DNA of 64,000 nucleotides from positions 12,945,831 through 13,009,830 of the forward strand of contig NC_037275.1 in NCBI RefSeq assembly GCF_000002425.4, written 5' to 3'. The translations under genes were made by a program, and so were the position numbers. Source of the stretch: Physcomitrium patens (Eukaryota > Streptophyta > Bryopsida > Funariales > Funariaceae). The notes under the pieces are model-generated. The model made no database searches. It worked only from the letters and a program-made list of their open reading frames with translations, and was not told the DNA's origin. Every line of letters starts with the position of its first letter. The stretch's first letter is position 1. Shown here in pieces: positions 8,960-22,047 of this stretch.

Positions 8960-10953
8960 ATGTTATCATGTCTAGATCTTATTTCTTTTATAAAGAAAGT
9001 TTTCATCATAATTTTAATAGATGTCGTCGATGAAAAGCCTCCATTGCCTTTGTTGCATTTGCAAGATTCTTTACTAGCTTCCATGTGCATTCACTAATAT
9101 CATATCTAAGTCAATGGACAAGATATTCTAATTTATTTTGGCATCGCCTTGAATCTAGGACTTCTTCCACTTCTAACTCTTCATTATTATCTACTTCTAC
9201 ATGAGGAGGTAGAGCTTGTCTTTTTCTTGGTATGTCCACTGTCTTGTATGGTTTAAAAAGAGACACGTGGAATATTGGATGGATTTTGATTGACTTTAGT
9301 ATTTTATATGCAATAGATTTTTTATATGGTACAAAATGTTCCATCTTGGTAAAAAGATCTACTATCATGAATATAAAATCATGAACACCTAAGATTGGAA
9401 GATCTGTGATGAAATCCATAGAAACAGAAGACTATGGTTGTTCTGGAATAGGTAACGGTTGAAGAAGTCCATAAGGTCGATGATGAGGAGTTTTTGATCT
9501 TGAACAAACATCACATGACTAAACAAAGTCTTTCACATCCTTCTACATTTGTGGCTACCAAAAATCTCTAGATATAAGCTTCAAAGTCTTATTGTATCCA
9601 AAATGTCTTGTTGTTGGAAAGTTGTGACATGCTTGAAGAATATATAAATGTATTTTTTTTTTTGGAACATATAATTGACCTTCAAAATAGAATAGGTTGT
9701 TTTTGAACTCAAACTTAAAAGTTTCTCAGAACTTAGAAGAAAGATTCTTGTTATTGTAAATAAGAAGATCAAAAGACATACTTGATTGGATTTGTGTTAC
9801 AAGGGTCAAATCAAAAGTCAACATTGATTTCATTACTCAAAGATGAAAATACTCTAGCTTCAAGAGAATTGTTCTTTGCTGATCAAAAGATGCATCTCTT
9901 TCTTTTGGTATAAGATAAAAAATGTCTAGAAAGAGCGTTTGACAAACCTTGTTGTTTTTCGGATTGATATATGATATTGAAATCAAATCTTGATAAGGAC
10001 ATGCTCCAATGGACTTGGCGACGATTTAAAATACGTACTGACATAAAATACTCGAGATTCTTGTGTTTTGTATATATGGTGACTGGATTAGAAGTGCCTT
10101 TTAGATGATGATACTATTCTTGAAATGAATCCACGATTGTAAGAAGTTTTTTGTCGTGGATTTTATAGTTAATCTTCGCTGCTGTAAATATTTTGGAATG
10201 AAAAGCTACTGGATGAAGTTTATCTTCTGCTCCCATTTGTGATAATACAACATACAAAGTAAAATCTGATGCATCTGTTTCCATAAAAAATGCCTTAAAA
10301 AAGTTGACGCAATATTAGATTGGTATAGAAATAAAGGCTAACTTCAAAGTTTCAAAAGATTCTTTAGTTTTTTTACTCCACTCAAGTTTGTCTTTGCAAG
10401 TCAAACATGTAAGTGGAGCTCTAACTCGAGAGAAGTCTTTGATGAAGTTTACATAATAGTTGGCAAAGCCTAAAAAGCATTAGACATCTCATACTGTTTT
10501 TGAAATCTTCCAATCCATAATTGTTTGATTTTTCTTAGGATCCTTCATAAGTCCATCATTTGAAATGATGTATCCTAAGAAGTCAACTTGAGTAGTGTAG
10601 AATACACACTTTTCTATCTTGGCATGGAGTTCGGCATCTCTTAATTCTTGTAATACACAACGAACATGAAGTTCATATTCATCTATGTTTTTAGAATAGA
10701 TCAAGATGTCGTCCAGATAACAGACAACATAATCATCTAAAAACTCTCAAAAAACATCATTCATTGAATGTTGAAAAGCTGCCGGTACATTTGTAAGTCC
10801 AAAAAGCATGACATTGTATTCAAAATGTCCATACCTAGTTCAAAATGTAGTCTTCTATTCATTTCCTTCTTTAATACGTACTAGATTGTATGCTACTGGT
10901 AGATCTATTTTTGTATAGATCTTAGCTTGATTCAGTTGATTGAGAAGCTTTAA
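8960..10953 (-). pseudogene. pol: B0 pol remnant: RT end, RNase H, integrase, chromodomain
   Basis: Minus-strand fragments colinear with B1 pol. RT has MIYSKNIDEYELHV and DFLGYIISNDGLM (10489-10704). Integrase has MDFITDLPILGVHDF (near 9400), fused by a deletion directly to the C-terminal KIHPIFHVSLFKPYKTVDI. This removes most of the integrase core and the region seen at 47240-47880 in B1. Chromodomain remnants (VEEVLDSRRCQNKLEYLVH) lie at 9111-9190. At the position where B1 and B2 have a TAG codon after LIYS, B0 keeps a Lys codon. Truncated at 10953. Confidence 0.85.
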
Positions 10954-13900
10954 AAATTATGAATAAAAATAAAATAAAATAAAATAAAATAAATTAAAAT
11001 TAATCACTAAAATTTGAGTCAAGAATTTAAAATTAACTACAATAAAAAATTAAAGATAAAAAGTAAAATTTATAAAATATGATTAAAAGTAAAAGGTGAA
11101 AATAAAAAGATAAGATTAATTTTTTTCTTTTATCTTTTAAAGTTAAAGATAGATGAAAAGATGAAACTTTACCATTAATTATTGAAATGAGGAAAAAATT
11201 CTTAAAAATTACTAAATAATATTAATTGATGATATTAAGACAAGTGAAAATTAATATAGTAATTTAGGTGCTAAATGAATGTGATTAGAGAATGATCAAA
11301 GAAGAAAAAAATAACATATCTTGAGGATGTCAAGTTGTAGGCAGCCACCTTTGCCACTCAAAAATTCACCAAAAATTCCTTGAGACTTCAATGCATGTGA
11401 AATTTAGTATAATCAAGGTTAACTCCAATTTGCTTCTATCTTTCTAAATCTTGTAGAAATCCGACCTGAAATGCTTGAGATATAGTTTTTTTCAAGTAGA
11501 GTCACTTAGGCTGCCTTAGTAGCAGACCCCTTGTATTTAAAAATTTACTAAAAGTTGATTAGTAATTCAAAGTTAATGATTCTAATTTTTTCCTAAAAAT
11601 AAACTTAATAAGATTTTTTTATTAAAAATTTTATGACAAAATATTAGTAGTTATTGAGCTAAATTTTTCCAAAGTAAATTATTCTATATTATCAAGGCAA
11701 CATATCCATCATCACTTCAAAAATCATCAAAAATTCGTTATAAATTAGAAGTTAGAGATTTAATTTTTTTTAATAAACAAGACCTCAAATTACATTCAAA
11801 ATAGAAAATTAAATTAAATTTAAGTCAGAGGTTACCAAGTTAAAATGTTTTGAAATTGATGCTTCTACATTGCCAAGGGCAATAGATCCCTTGCCGCTTG
11901 GAAATTTTCCAAAAATCCGTTCGAGCTTCAAATTATTTATGGCTTATGTCATTAAAAAGCTGATAAGTAGGAAAAGATGAGTACCAAATTTTACTCAAAA
12001 GCATAAAAAATTTAGTGACTGAGAGGAAAAAAATACTAAAGCAGTGATAAGTTGGGAGAAAATTCTTTTAATCAAAATCCTAGAAACAATTTGGCAGGGC
12101 TTTGCTTTTCAAAAGGGAGAAAGAGAGAGGGTTCTTGGTCATCTAAGCCCTTTTAACAAAGTGGAAGGGGGCCTAAATGTAGTGGTCACATCTCCACCAT
12201 CCAAATTAAAAAACCCTTAACCAAAATCAAAGGTCTACAATCACTCTAAATCTAAGTCTAATTTAAAGGATGGAAATACCTATAACTCAAAAACCAATAC
12301 TTTTTTGGAAAACTAACACTACAAATGATTCTAAAACATATTTTTATCCTAAGGTTGATTATTTTCTAGTCAAAATCCGAGTTCTAAATCATAAAACTAA
12401 TTAATTTGTTAATTTAGTCATAAGTTTTAACTATAATTCTAATTTTACTTAGTTTACTTAGAGATCAGTAGGGATTCTTGCCATCAAAGTCATCATGATT
12501 ACTGTTCTTCAATTTAAGCTCCCTCAAACATAAACTCTTAGAAAATTCAAGATCCAATTGCAATTTAGCCTTGAATTAATACACTTGTGATTTTTTCTTT
12601 TATTCCAATTTTCAACTCCAAATAGTGATTAAAATCATTAAGAGAGGAAATTCTACCATAACAATTAGCTCACCTCCATCTTTTAGAAATCATCATTAAT
12701 TTATTAATTAGACTTTATATTTTTAATCCATTTAAATTATAGAATAAAATTTAAGCTTAAAAAATCTTAAAATTAATTAAGAAGATAGAGCAATTAGACT
12801 TCAAGGATTTTTCAACCATAGTCAAATTAGGAATAAGCCTTAGGATTGAAAATTAAGATTGTGAATAAATTTAAGATATAATTTCTATGACTTTTAAAAA
12901 AAATTCTACTAAAATTTTAATTTTAGTACTAAAAGAGGATTTAAACCAAATTAAAAAAAATTATAGACCTTCTAAACTTACTATTTTTAGAATTTTAAAC
13001 AATCACTTAATCTAATAATTAGAAGTATATACCTAATCAACAACCTAAAAATACAAATAAAATTATAATTAACTAAAAAACTAATTTGGATCTATAAATT
13101 AATCATATTAGAATTATAATTAATAAAAATATTTTAAAAATCATAAAAGTGATTATAACTAAGCATTAGAGCTATTAATTATATTCAAATAAGGTATAGT
13201 ATGTGAATTATGCTCTTTACTATAGTATACATTTTGTAGTGCGTGGTTGTGAACAGAAACCACATTCAATTGGATTTGTATTTTTAATTTTTAATTTTTT
13301 CTCTTTTAAGATGTGACAAAAGCTAGCCCTTCCATATGTTTCATTACAAAAATTGTATATTATAGCTAATATTGATTGCAACAAAAATTGCATCAAGCTT
13401 GGTTGTAGTCTTGTTGGTATCAAATGCAACGTAGTGGTTGCAATTTCTTTTCCTTTATTTTGTTAAGGTGTTGCAAGCAAAAGCTTTATTTTTATTTTTT
13501 TATTATTTTATGGCACAAGACTTGGTATTATTTAGCAATGAAATATTGGCATTGGAGGTACAGCGATGTTATTATGGAAGATCAAGATTGTTATTTCTTT
13601 TTCTCTTTATAAATAGAGAGAAAAAAATGGCTGCAATTTTTATCTACTAAACCATAGGTTCTTAATTTTAAAAGAATTATTGCCAAGATTACAGATCCAA
13701 CCATAGGTGCTTCTACATGAGCTTCAGGTAACCAAATATGAATTGGTATCATAGGTACTTTTATGAAAAAAGATACAAAAAAAGTAATTTATAGCAATAT
13801 TTGGGGCTGCTCACTAAATTCTTTGATTGTTTCTTTTGCTCTCACTTAATATTTTAAAAACTTTAATTTGATGCTACAATGTAATAATTAAATATTATCA

Positions 13901-15429
13901 ATTTTTTTGATTTTATTTGATTCTTCTTTTGTAGTGTGTATAATATGACTTGATTATTACTAGCCACTCATGATTGATGTAACAATTTAGTAGAGATTAC
14001 TTGTACCATATTTTATATTTTTTTCTTTATATCAATTGATTGTTGTATTTAGATGGTAGACTAGACCTTTAAAAGAGTACTGCAATGCAGCTAGTGCAAA
14101 ACAATATTATGCTAGCTAAAAGCCTTGTCAATGGTGTGAAGGCTATTGCTTAAGTAGTGAGCAAGAAATTGGCTTAATGATGGAGTGGTAATATTGATAT
14201 GTTCAAACACATTATTGACCTTAATATAGTTATAATTATAAAAAACTACCTTCACATAGGAAACCACAATTTGTATTACCATCACAATAAAGATCTCTTA
14301 TATTATTCTCTACTTGGCAGCTACAAGCACAACTTTGATTACTATTACATATGAATATATTAATTAAACAGACAAAGACGATAAAAAGAGCAGCATTATA
14401 GGCAAATGCTTGAATAGAGTCTTTCTACTTATGAACCAAATTTTATAACTTATAATGAAGTTCGAATAAATATTAGAATAAATAAATGGAGTTAGAAAGA
14501 AAAAAATTGAGTGTAGTTAAGTAAGATAAATTATTAAAAAAAAATCTCATTTAGGTATTAAAAATCGAGTATAATCATAATGGTAGATGAAATGATTATA
14601 GTTTAAAATTAGATTAAATAGAAATAGTGATGTCATATTAATAAAGTAGTGAAGCTAGAGATAAAGAATAAAAAATATATTATCTAGACTTTTAGAACTA
14701 AAAAAATAGTTTAAAAATAGTTTAAAAATTAAACATACTATTTTAAAGTAAAAATAGAATAAAAAGACTTCTAAAAGCTCCTAATAATCTTTCATAAGGA
14801 TATGTTAGAGACTTAAAAAAAAAAAAAAACCTTGAAAGCGGCAACCTACTTTATTGGACCAACTTGAGTTGTACACATTTCAATCTAGATGGTTCCAAAC
14901 CAAACATGTTATATCAATAATATTGGATGAATGAGGTAGAAAGCACCAAAATTTGAATATGACATAAGTAATGAAAGTAGGAAGTAAGGTGGCACAAGAT
15001 GTGGTATACAATAGACGAGGAAGTCGAGTAGTGGCGGATTTGGTTGGAAACATATGTACTGCTTAGAGAGTGCTGTATTGAAGGAAGAAGTAAAAATTAC
15101 AAAATAAGGTAGTAATTTGTGTTAGAGTTACATAAAAGACCAAATTGTGATTTAATTTTAGAGAATGAGTGGAAGAATTTAAAGAAGAAGGTGAAGATTA
15201 TAATAAAAAGAAGTTGTTGGTTGAGGGCCTAGGAATAGATCTAAATTAGTAGCGAAGATTGTCAATTAGGACAAAGAAAAGATGCCAATTTTAGAGAAAC
15301 TCAAGTTGATTGAAAGAAAAGCCATAATGGTACTACATTGGGTTGATTTCGACAGATCTAAGTTGCATAGCCATTTCAAAGGAGGTAGTGAGTTGAAGGC
15401 ATTTCTATTGCAAGAAATCAGAGCAATAG
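10954..15429. other. AT-rich region with no recognised gene
   Basis: Begins with an (AAAAT)n run at 10967-11000. Frames are short and none shows a protein family I recognise; those near 13220-13650 overlap each other and look random. Part of it (11330-12050) is a four-unit ~180-bp repeat. The stretch 14820-15430 is somewhat richer in G and less repetitive, but I cannot identify it. Confidence 0.5.
11330..12050. repeat. Four diverged ~180-bp tandem units
   Basis: A core of the form TTGCC, CTC, AAAATTCACCAAAAAT, CGTTCGAGCTTCAA recurs at about 11351, 11530, 11711 and 11891, spacings of 179, 181 and 180 bases. The units have diverged strongly outside the core. No further unit is evident at 11170 or 12070. 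Confidence 0.6.
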
Positions 15430-15617
15430 TAATGCAAAAACATGGAGACAATTATTAAGGACATGAATCTTGAAGAAAGAAAATCATCAATACATTCTTA
15501 TGTTAGTAAAAAGAACTAAAAAATCACTCAAAGATGATATAATATTGAACTAGAATAGCTATTTTCAAAAAACAAAAAGACTAGAAAGTCTTGAAATAGG
15601 ACTAAGGACTAGAAAGG
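15430..15617 (-). repeat. B-type LTR fragment
   Basis: About 140-190 bases that match 20050-20242 (shared runs such as ACATTCTTATG, AACTAAAAAATC and AAAGATGATATA) and then the B LTR just before its palindrome. It is cut by the start of the G+ LTR. Because it overlaps the same LTR segment found at 20242, it is a separate copy and not the other half of one LTR. Confidence 0.55.
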
Positions 15618-15619
15618 TG

Positions 15620-17110
15620 TTATCATGTTATAACACAACTATATGGTGAAAGATGATAATATGGATCTTATAATAAAAGATCCCAGTTAAAAGATAAAAT
15701 AAAAAAAGATAAATAGGAAGATAGTAAAACTTTTAGTAGTAATGCTGCTTTTTTTAAAAAGTGACTTCTACTTACTTTGTAGGGCCATAAATAAGGCAAA
15801 TCAATGAAGATTGGAAAAATAAATGATGTAGACATCTTAAAAAAGAAGTTAAGTATAAATTCTAGCAAAAATTACTTAGAAAAATTAAATATTGATACTT
15901 AGAGAGGGCCGGTTATGAACTAGGGTCAAAATCAAACCCCAAGGCACAAAACCAAGCCTCGACAATAACTCTAGGATTCTTTTGGAGATCAAAGAATAGA
16001 GATTTGGAAGTTCAATTGCTAAGTTTTCTTTGAGTATTGGTTTTGGGTGATTTGAATTTGTATTAACTTTGTAAGAGCTTTGTAAAGTTGGGGTTTGTTT
16101 TGGATGACTCTAGATTTGTGAAATAAATTGGAGATTTTTGTAAGTTTAGCGGTAGATCTATAGATGAAATTTTAGGGTTTGTGAGTATATATGTGTTCAA
16201 TACATGTTGTAAGTTTGAGCTTGATCAAAGGATTGGATCAAGGATTTTTGAGGTTTAAGTAGGTCGAGATCTCAGAAAGTAGAGTTTTAGGTTGAATAAG
16301 AATTTCTAAGATTTCTTGTAATCTATCAATTGGATTGGAGTGAAAATTATGTAAGTGGGTAGTAGACTTGTTTTCCTATGTATGTGAGAAATTTAAAATC
16401 AATTGAATGGTTTGATAAGAAGTTATTGGTGCTGAAAATTCAACATTCAGATTGTAGAAGGATGTCGGCCAACATCTGAGCAAATATTAGTGTTGATCTT
16501 CTTGTTGGTGAGTTTGATCTTATTCAAAAAAATTATGCTTGTTGTAAAATAAATTTTGAAGAGGTGTACAAAATTTGAGTTAAAATCAATGGTTCATTAA
16601 TTAATTATTGAGGTTTAAATCTATTGTAGGAATTATTAGGATTTATTTAGGATTTGGTTAGGATAAGTTTAGGATTTGATTAGGATAAGTTTAGGATTTG
16701 ATTAGGGCTTGGTTAAGATTTGTTTAGGATTTGATTAGATTTTGTTTAAGTTTTGATTAGAATTTGATTAGGATTTATTTAAGATTTGATTAAAGTTTGG
16801 TTAAGATTTGTTTAAAGTTTGATTAGGATTTGAGTAGGATTTGTTAGGATTTAATTGAGGTTTCTATTTTAATATTTTATTAATATTTATATTTTAGTAT
16901 ATTCTAAAATTCCTATATTATTTCTATATGATTTCTTTAAAGGGTCTTTAGGAATACTTTGTATTTCTTATATAATTCTTTTACAATTTTGATTGAATTT
17001 AATTGATGTTTGATTATACTTGCTAATCTTTAATTGTAATTTGTTTAAGAATTTATTAGAGTTGTTAGGACTTGTTGTTGCAATTTTCCTTTTATCTTCC
17101 ATAGTAGTAG
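15620..17110 (+). repeat. G+: E-family LTR, plus orientation
   Basis: Colinear with the E LTRs read in reverse: ACAACTATATGGTGAAAGAT near the start, AGAGGGCCGGTTATGAAC, then a 245-bp run of GATTAGGATTT-like repeats (about 16620-16865), and the terminal TTGTTGCAATTTTCCTTTTA. Its first bases are TATCATGTTATAAC, a mutated TGTCGTGTTGTAAC. The far end is approximate. No internal retroelement sequence of this family follows, so it may be a solo LTR or a fragment. Confidence 0.65.
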
Positions 17111-17929
17111 TTAGACATCAAGTTTGGAAGGATTCTTGTATATATTTTTGGTGTGATAATAAGTAACGGCAATATTATAATCAATGTTTTAATATAGTCA
17201 TTTCTTTGCTGAAGAAAGCGATGCATGTAAAAATTCTCACGAGCTAATTGGTAGGCAACTTAAATAATATATTAATAATTAAAATAACATATATATATAT
17301 ATATAATAATAATAATAAAATTAAAAATTAAAAATTAAAATAATATATATAAAATAATAATAAATAAATAAATATATAAATAAAATAAAATAAAATAAAA
17401 TAAAAATATATAAATAAATAAATAAATAAATAATTATATGAATAAATAAAATAAATAAATAAACAAAAACTTATATGAATAAATAAAATAAATAATAAAT
17501 AAGAAAATACATAAAATTTTTGATAAAAAAACCATAGATAAATAATGTTTAAAAAATAAAGGACATCTAGCCTTATGTAATTGAAATTACTCTATTGGAC
17601 TACCAAATGTAATTTAAATGGGTTGATTTTGCTGATACTACCTTTTTGCAATTTGCTTCTTAGTTCCTCTAACAACAGTGTTTTAGCTTACTTATATTTT
17701 TTTTGCATGTAATTATAATTTAAAATTCAAGAAATTTGGTAGTCTAGTGTGGAAATTCAAGTACAAAAAAGGTGCAATACAATGCAATGCAATACAATAC
17801 AATACAATGTAATACAATGTAATATAATACAATTCAATATAATACAATGTAATGTAGGATAGATCTATGTTGTTATAATGCACGAGTTTTGTGACTTCTT
17901 GATTTGTTTTCTAAGGTTGAGCTTCATGT
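17111..17929. other. Low-complexity spacer between two opposed LTRs
   Basis: Contains (AAAT)n and (AAATA)n tracts at about 17290-17530 and an ATACA/ATGCA pentamer array at 17774-17857. No coding frame was recognised. Confidence 0.7.
17774..17857. repeat. Pentanucleotide microsatellite (AATAC/AATGC)
   Basis: About sixteen imperfect units such as AATAC, AATGC and AATGT in a row. Confidence 0.9.
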
Positions 17930-19782
17930 TGTTGTATTATGTGTATTATTGCTTGAGAATACACCAAGCACCTAACTATAAAGATAAGTAGAAATGCAAC
18001 AATAAACCTATTAAATTTAATAAAATCTTAAATAAACTTTAAGTAATCCTTAATAATCCTAATCAAACTTTAACCAATCAAGTAAATTTAAAAGATGTTA
18101 AAAAAAAAACAAAAAAATTATAAATTAATTTCAAAAAAATATAATAAAAAATCCTAAAGAAATATAAAAATAAAATTTTAAAGAAATACTATAAATAGAA
18201 AATTTAAGAAAAAATAAAGAAGCCTAAAAAATACTAAAAATAAAAATTCTAAATAAATCTTAAATAAATTTTAATCAAATTTCAATCAAATATTTATTTA
18301 ATATTAATTAAAATCTTAATAAATCTTAATCAAATCTTAGATCAGATACTAATTAAATCCTAATTAAAATCCTAGTTGAAACCTAATAAACCTTAATTAA
18401 ATTTTAGATCAAATTCTTATTAAATCTTAATTAAAATCCTAATTAAAACTTTAGTAAATCTTAGGTCAAATCTGAATTAAATTCTAATGAACTTCAACTA
18501 AATCCTAAGTCAAATCATTATAAAATCTTAATGAAATCCTAAATTCTAACTAATCCTAGATAAAATCTTAAATCCTATGTAAAATCTAAAAACACCCTAA
18601 TAAAATTCTAGATCAAATTCTAATAAAATTCTAATGAAATCATAAATCCTAATTAAATCTTAAATCCTAGATTAATCCTAATAAAATTCTAATAAAATTT
18701 TAAATCCTAATCAAAGCCTTAATCAATCCTAAATAAAATCTAATTAAATTTTAAACAAACCTTAAAAAAACTCTACAGCATATAAAAAATTTAATAATTA
18801 ATAATTGTACCATTGATTTTTATTTAAAATTTATAAAATTTTCAAAAATTAAATTAGAAATAAGCATAAATAATTTAAAAAAAAAAATCATATATTAAGT
18901 AGATAATAATTCCTAAACTCTGCTTGGGTATTAGTTGTCTTTTTTTTTCAACCTTGATGTTGATATTCTAGAATCAACCTTTTAATTTCACCATTCAATT
19001 GATTCCAAACTTTGAATAATTTTTGAAAATCAAGCTAGCTAGTATTGAAAAAAATTGTATATTAATCCAATTAGTAGATTGATAAATATCTTAGAAATTT
19101 TTAATAGGCCTCTAAATCCCAATTTCTAAGACCACAATCTATAAAAACTCTTATATCCTTTAATCTAACTACTCAATTGGTCTCAACTTTCTTACACACA
19201 TTTACAATAAGGATAATGATAAATTTCTAAATTTTCATCCATAAATATGCTATAAAAATTATAAAATTTTCAAACTTATAAATTTATTTTATTTTTTAAA
19301 ATCTAAATCCATCATGTACATCACTTCATTTTAAAAATCCCTCAAAACCTCAATATTAATCAAAATAACAAAAAACTAATTTTTAAAAATCTTTTTTCAA
19401 GTTTCCTTCTTTATTTTTTTTTATTGATTGACAAAGAAACATAGAAGTCACCATAAGTGGGTAGTTTTTTGCTTTAGGATTTGATTTTGATTTTGGTTCA
19501 CAAATACTAATTTAAGATAATTTTTGCTTAAAATATTCTTAATTAACTCTTAATGATATCTATATTATTCACTTATCTCATTTACTTTGATTTGAGGCAT
19601 TTATACTCCTACAAAGTAAATAGGAGTTCTTTCAACAAAAGACAGTATTAAGACTAAATTTTTTATTACCTTCTTGTCATTTATCCTTATTTTTTTAATA
19701 CATCATTCTACTTGGTTATTCTATAATAACATCTATATTTTATTTTTTATTTTTCATTATATAGTTGTATTACTACATGATA
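17930..19782 (-). repeat. G-: E-family LTR, minus orientation
   Basis: Starts TGTTGTATTATGTG, matching the E 3' LTR start TGTTGTGTTATATG. It carries a greatly expanded AATCCTAATCAA-type repeat tract (about 18000-18780) and ends near CATGATA, the place of the AATGACA end in E. The base run before it is ATGT. No polypurine tract or family coding sequence abuts the end, so it looks like a solo or truncated LTR. Confidence 0.65.
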
Positions 19783-20090
19783 ATACATATACACAATAAA
19801 AGTCAAATTTATAATGAAATTTACTACAAATGGTGTCCAAAGAAAGAAGGGATGAAAGATCTTGTTTTGAGTATTCATATTATCTAATATCTTTGTTGTT
19901 TCTTGTAAATTGGAATTTATCAAGCTATATTTTTTTAAATATAAATTTATTAGAAAGAAATTGTTTGGTCCTAAATACACTTAATATCATTGAAAGGTTT
20001 GATACAAGAAATTTCAACAATCAAAACGAGCTTCACAAAATTCAATTTTGTGGAAGAATATTGGAGCAAGTTGTTTTCAAAGACGTAATT
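19783..20090. other. Spacer with an unrecognised 114-codon frame
   Basis: A plus-strand ATG frame runs 19830-20174, past the spacer and into the B-type LTR. The composition (Leu, Ile, Asn, Phe) is what AT-rich DNA gives by chance. I recognise no family and do not call it a gene. Confidence 0.4.
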
Positions 20091-20432
20091 CTCAAAGAAC
20101 TAAAATATCAATATATTCTTATGATATTTAAAAAGACTAAAAAATCAGTCAAAGATGATATAGTATTAAATTAAAATAGCTATTTCTAAAGACAAAAAGA
20201 TAAAAAAATCTTGACACAAGACTAAAGACTAAAAAATCTTTGACAAGAGTGAAGAAGGCTTCACTCTTGCCTCCATATATAATCTTAACTAGGAGCTATA
20301 TGGTGATGTTCTTTAAGATCTCCAAAATGTATTTACTTTACATGATATGTATCTTAACTTGCAAAACAAGTTTCTTATATGTACGCCACATAATTAGCTT
20401 GTTTTGCAAGCTATCAACATGTATTTTTAATT
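20091..20432 (-). repeat. B-type 3' LTR fragment
   Basis: Matches the B LTR from about its middle: the palindrome (20242-20254 and 20259-20271), the TATA region and CATGTATGCC-like downstream parts. One palindrome pair is mismatched on the plus strand but forms a G-U pair in the element's own RNA sense. The LTR end, polypurine tract and accessory ORF are deleted; pol sequence follows directly. Confidence 0.75.
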
Positions 20433-21190
20433 GATAGATGTCATCAATAAAAAGCCTTAACTTTTTTTGCTATATTTGCAAGATTCTTTACTTACTACTA
20501 TGTACATTTACTATTATCATATCCTTACCAATAAAAAAGATATTCTAATCTATTTTGACATTGCCTTAAATCTAAGGCTTTTTCTACCTCAAATTCTTGA
20601 TTATTATCCACTTTTATAGGAAGAGGTAGTATTTGTCATCTTTCCAAAATATTCATTGTCTTATATGGCTTAAAAAAAAACAGGTGAATATGGAATGGAT
20701 CCTCATAGGTTCCAATAGATATAAGCAATAAGCAACAAGATTGACTTGTTTATAAATAAGAAAAGGTTCAAGCCTATAATAGTCCAATTTATCACAAAGA
20801 TGAGTAGTCTTAATATTGTGACAAAGTAGCTATACTTTGTTACCTATAGTAAATTGTGGTTGTTCCTTGGCATAAGCATCCACATTAATCTTTTATTATT
20901 TTTGATTTTTTTTTAACTACACTTTTATTTTTGAATGTAGCTTTGACAAATAATTTGCCAAATCTTTTGTCGTAGAATTATCAACTTTTGAAAAGTCAAA
21001 AGTATCAAGTCATGGATAATAATCATAATTGATAAAAAAAGGTGTTTATTGAATGAAAGAATGTATCAAATTATTATATGTAAATTTTACCAATGGCAAA
21101 AGAGTTGTCCAATCATCTTGATAATTATTGATGGAATACTTCAAATATTGCTCCAAAACTTGATTCATCTATTCTATATTGAAGATTTTG
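20433..21190 (-). pseudogene. pol: B-type pol remnant: integrase C-terminus and chromodomain
   Basis: Colinear on the minus strand with 46960-47710 of B1 (DNA such as GATGTCATCAATAAAAAGCC and GTATCAAGTCATGGATAATA). Order: integrase end of the core, GPY/F-like linker and chromodomain. Stops and indels interrupt every frame. It ends at about 21190 where unrelated DNA (copia element H) begins. Confidence 0.75.
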
Positions 21191-21373
21191 TATATTTACT
21201 ACGACATAGAGTTAAAGCATAATAAAATATTAATAGTCAAAAGATAATAGAGGATTAAAATAAATTACTATGGTAGCAAGTAGAGTTTTAAATGGCAGTT
21301 AAGTTAAGAAGAATTTAGGATTTAATTGAATGTAATAAAGAAGGATGAATATGAATGTAAATAAAGACTCCAA

Positions 21374-21382
21374 CTATAAATA
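21374..21382 (+). promoter_or_regulatory. Candidate TATA box of H
   Basis: CTATAAATA about 670 bases upstream of gag, within the presumed 5' LTR. Good match to the plant TATA consensus, but the LTR boundaries are uncertain. Confidence 0.45.
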
Positions 21383-22047
21383 AAGAGTATTAGAAGCAAG
21401 AGTCATCTTATTCTATACTTCTCTTAGATACAATCTTACTAATACTAAGTACTATGACTTTTAATTTTTTTTTTTTCAATAGATTATGGGTCCACTCACA
21501 TTTCCTTGTGAGTTTTTTTGAAGTTATATGAAGTATTTGTTGTTGCATAGAGTAGATCATATTTTGGTTGTTGATGTTAGGATTTTGAAACTTCTAATTT
21601 TTAGATTCAGATCTAGATCTATATCTTTGTTTGCTCTTATTTGTTGTTAAGTACATCTTAGATTCTAGGTTTGATTTACACCTTATAGTGATGTTAAAAA
21701 ATATTAGTATTGTGTTTTTTTACTAAGTTAGATCTTTGATGAACTAACTTTGTGGTTTCATGACTTAAAAGAACTCAAGATACCTAAAAACCTCTTATAG
21801 TACCTAAAGGTGATTTATAAGCATAAAAGTAATAAAAGAGTGGAAAATTTGGTTTGAGATGTTTATAAAGTTCATTGGACTTATAAGAGGTTCTAAAAGT
21901 GATATTAAGAGTGTTTTGAGAGTAAAAATACTAATTTATTCATGAAGAAGGTATTTTGAGATTGTAAGGTAACAACACCTTCTTGCTGATTTTGAGAGCT
22001 TTAGGACTATTTTTCTTGATCTTTTTTGATATATCTCTATTTTAAAT

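Larger units (their letters stand above)
1153..10953 (-). mobile_element. B0: old Ty3/gypsy chromovirus copy, split by element A
   Basis: B0 belongs to the same family as B1 and B2 further right. Its 3' LTR (1153-1710) and 3' region lie left of element A. The rest (8674-10953) resumes right of A at exactly the next base of the B consensus seen in B1 and B2. The copy ends abruptly at about 10953 within reverse transcriptase, upstream of the YLDD region; beyond that comes unrelated AT-rich DNA, so the gag, protease and 5' LTR are missing. Every coding segment carries several stops. CpG sites present in B1 and B2 are mostly TG or CA here, which marks B0 as much older. Confidence 0.9.

Noticed and set aside
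13220..13650. Cluster of overlapping 60-70 codon frames
   Set aside because: Frames overlap on both strands, with hydrophobic low-complexity content and no recognisable motif.
19830..20174. 114-codon plus-strand gene
   Set aside because: It runs into a B-type LTR and has the composition of random AT-rich DNA.
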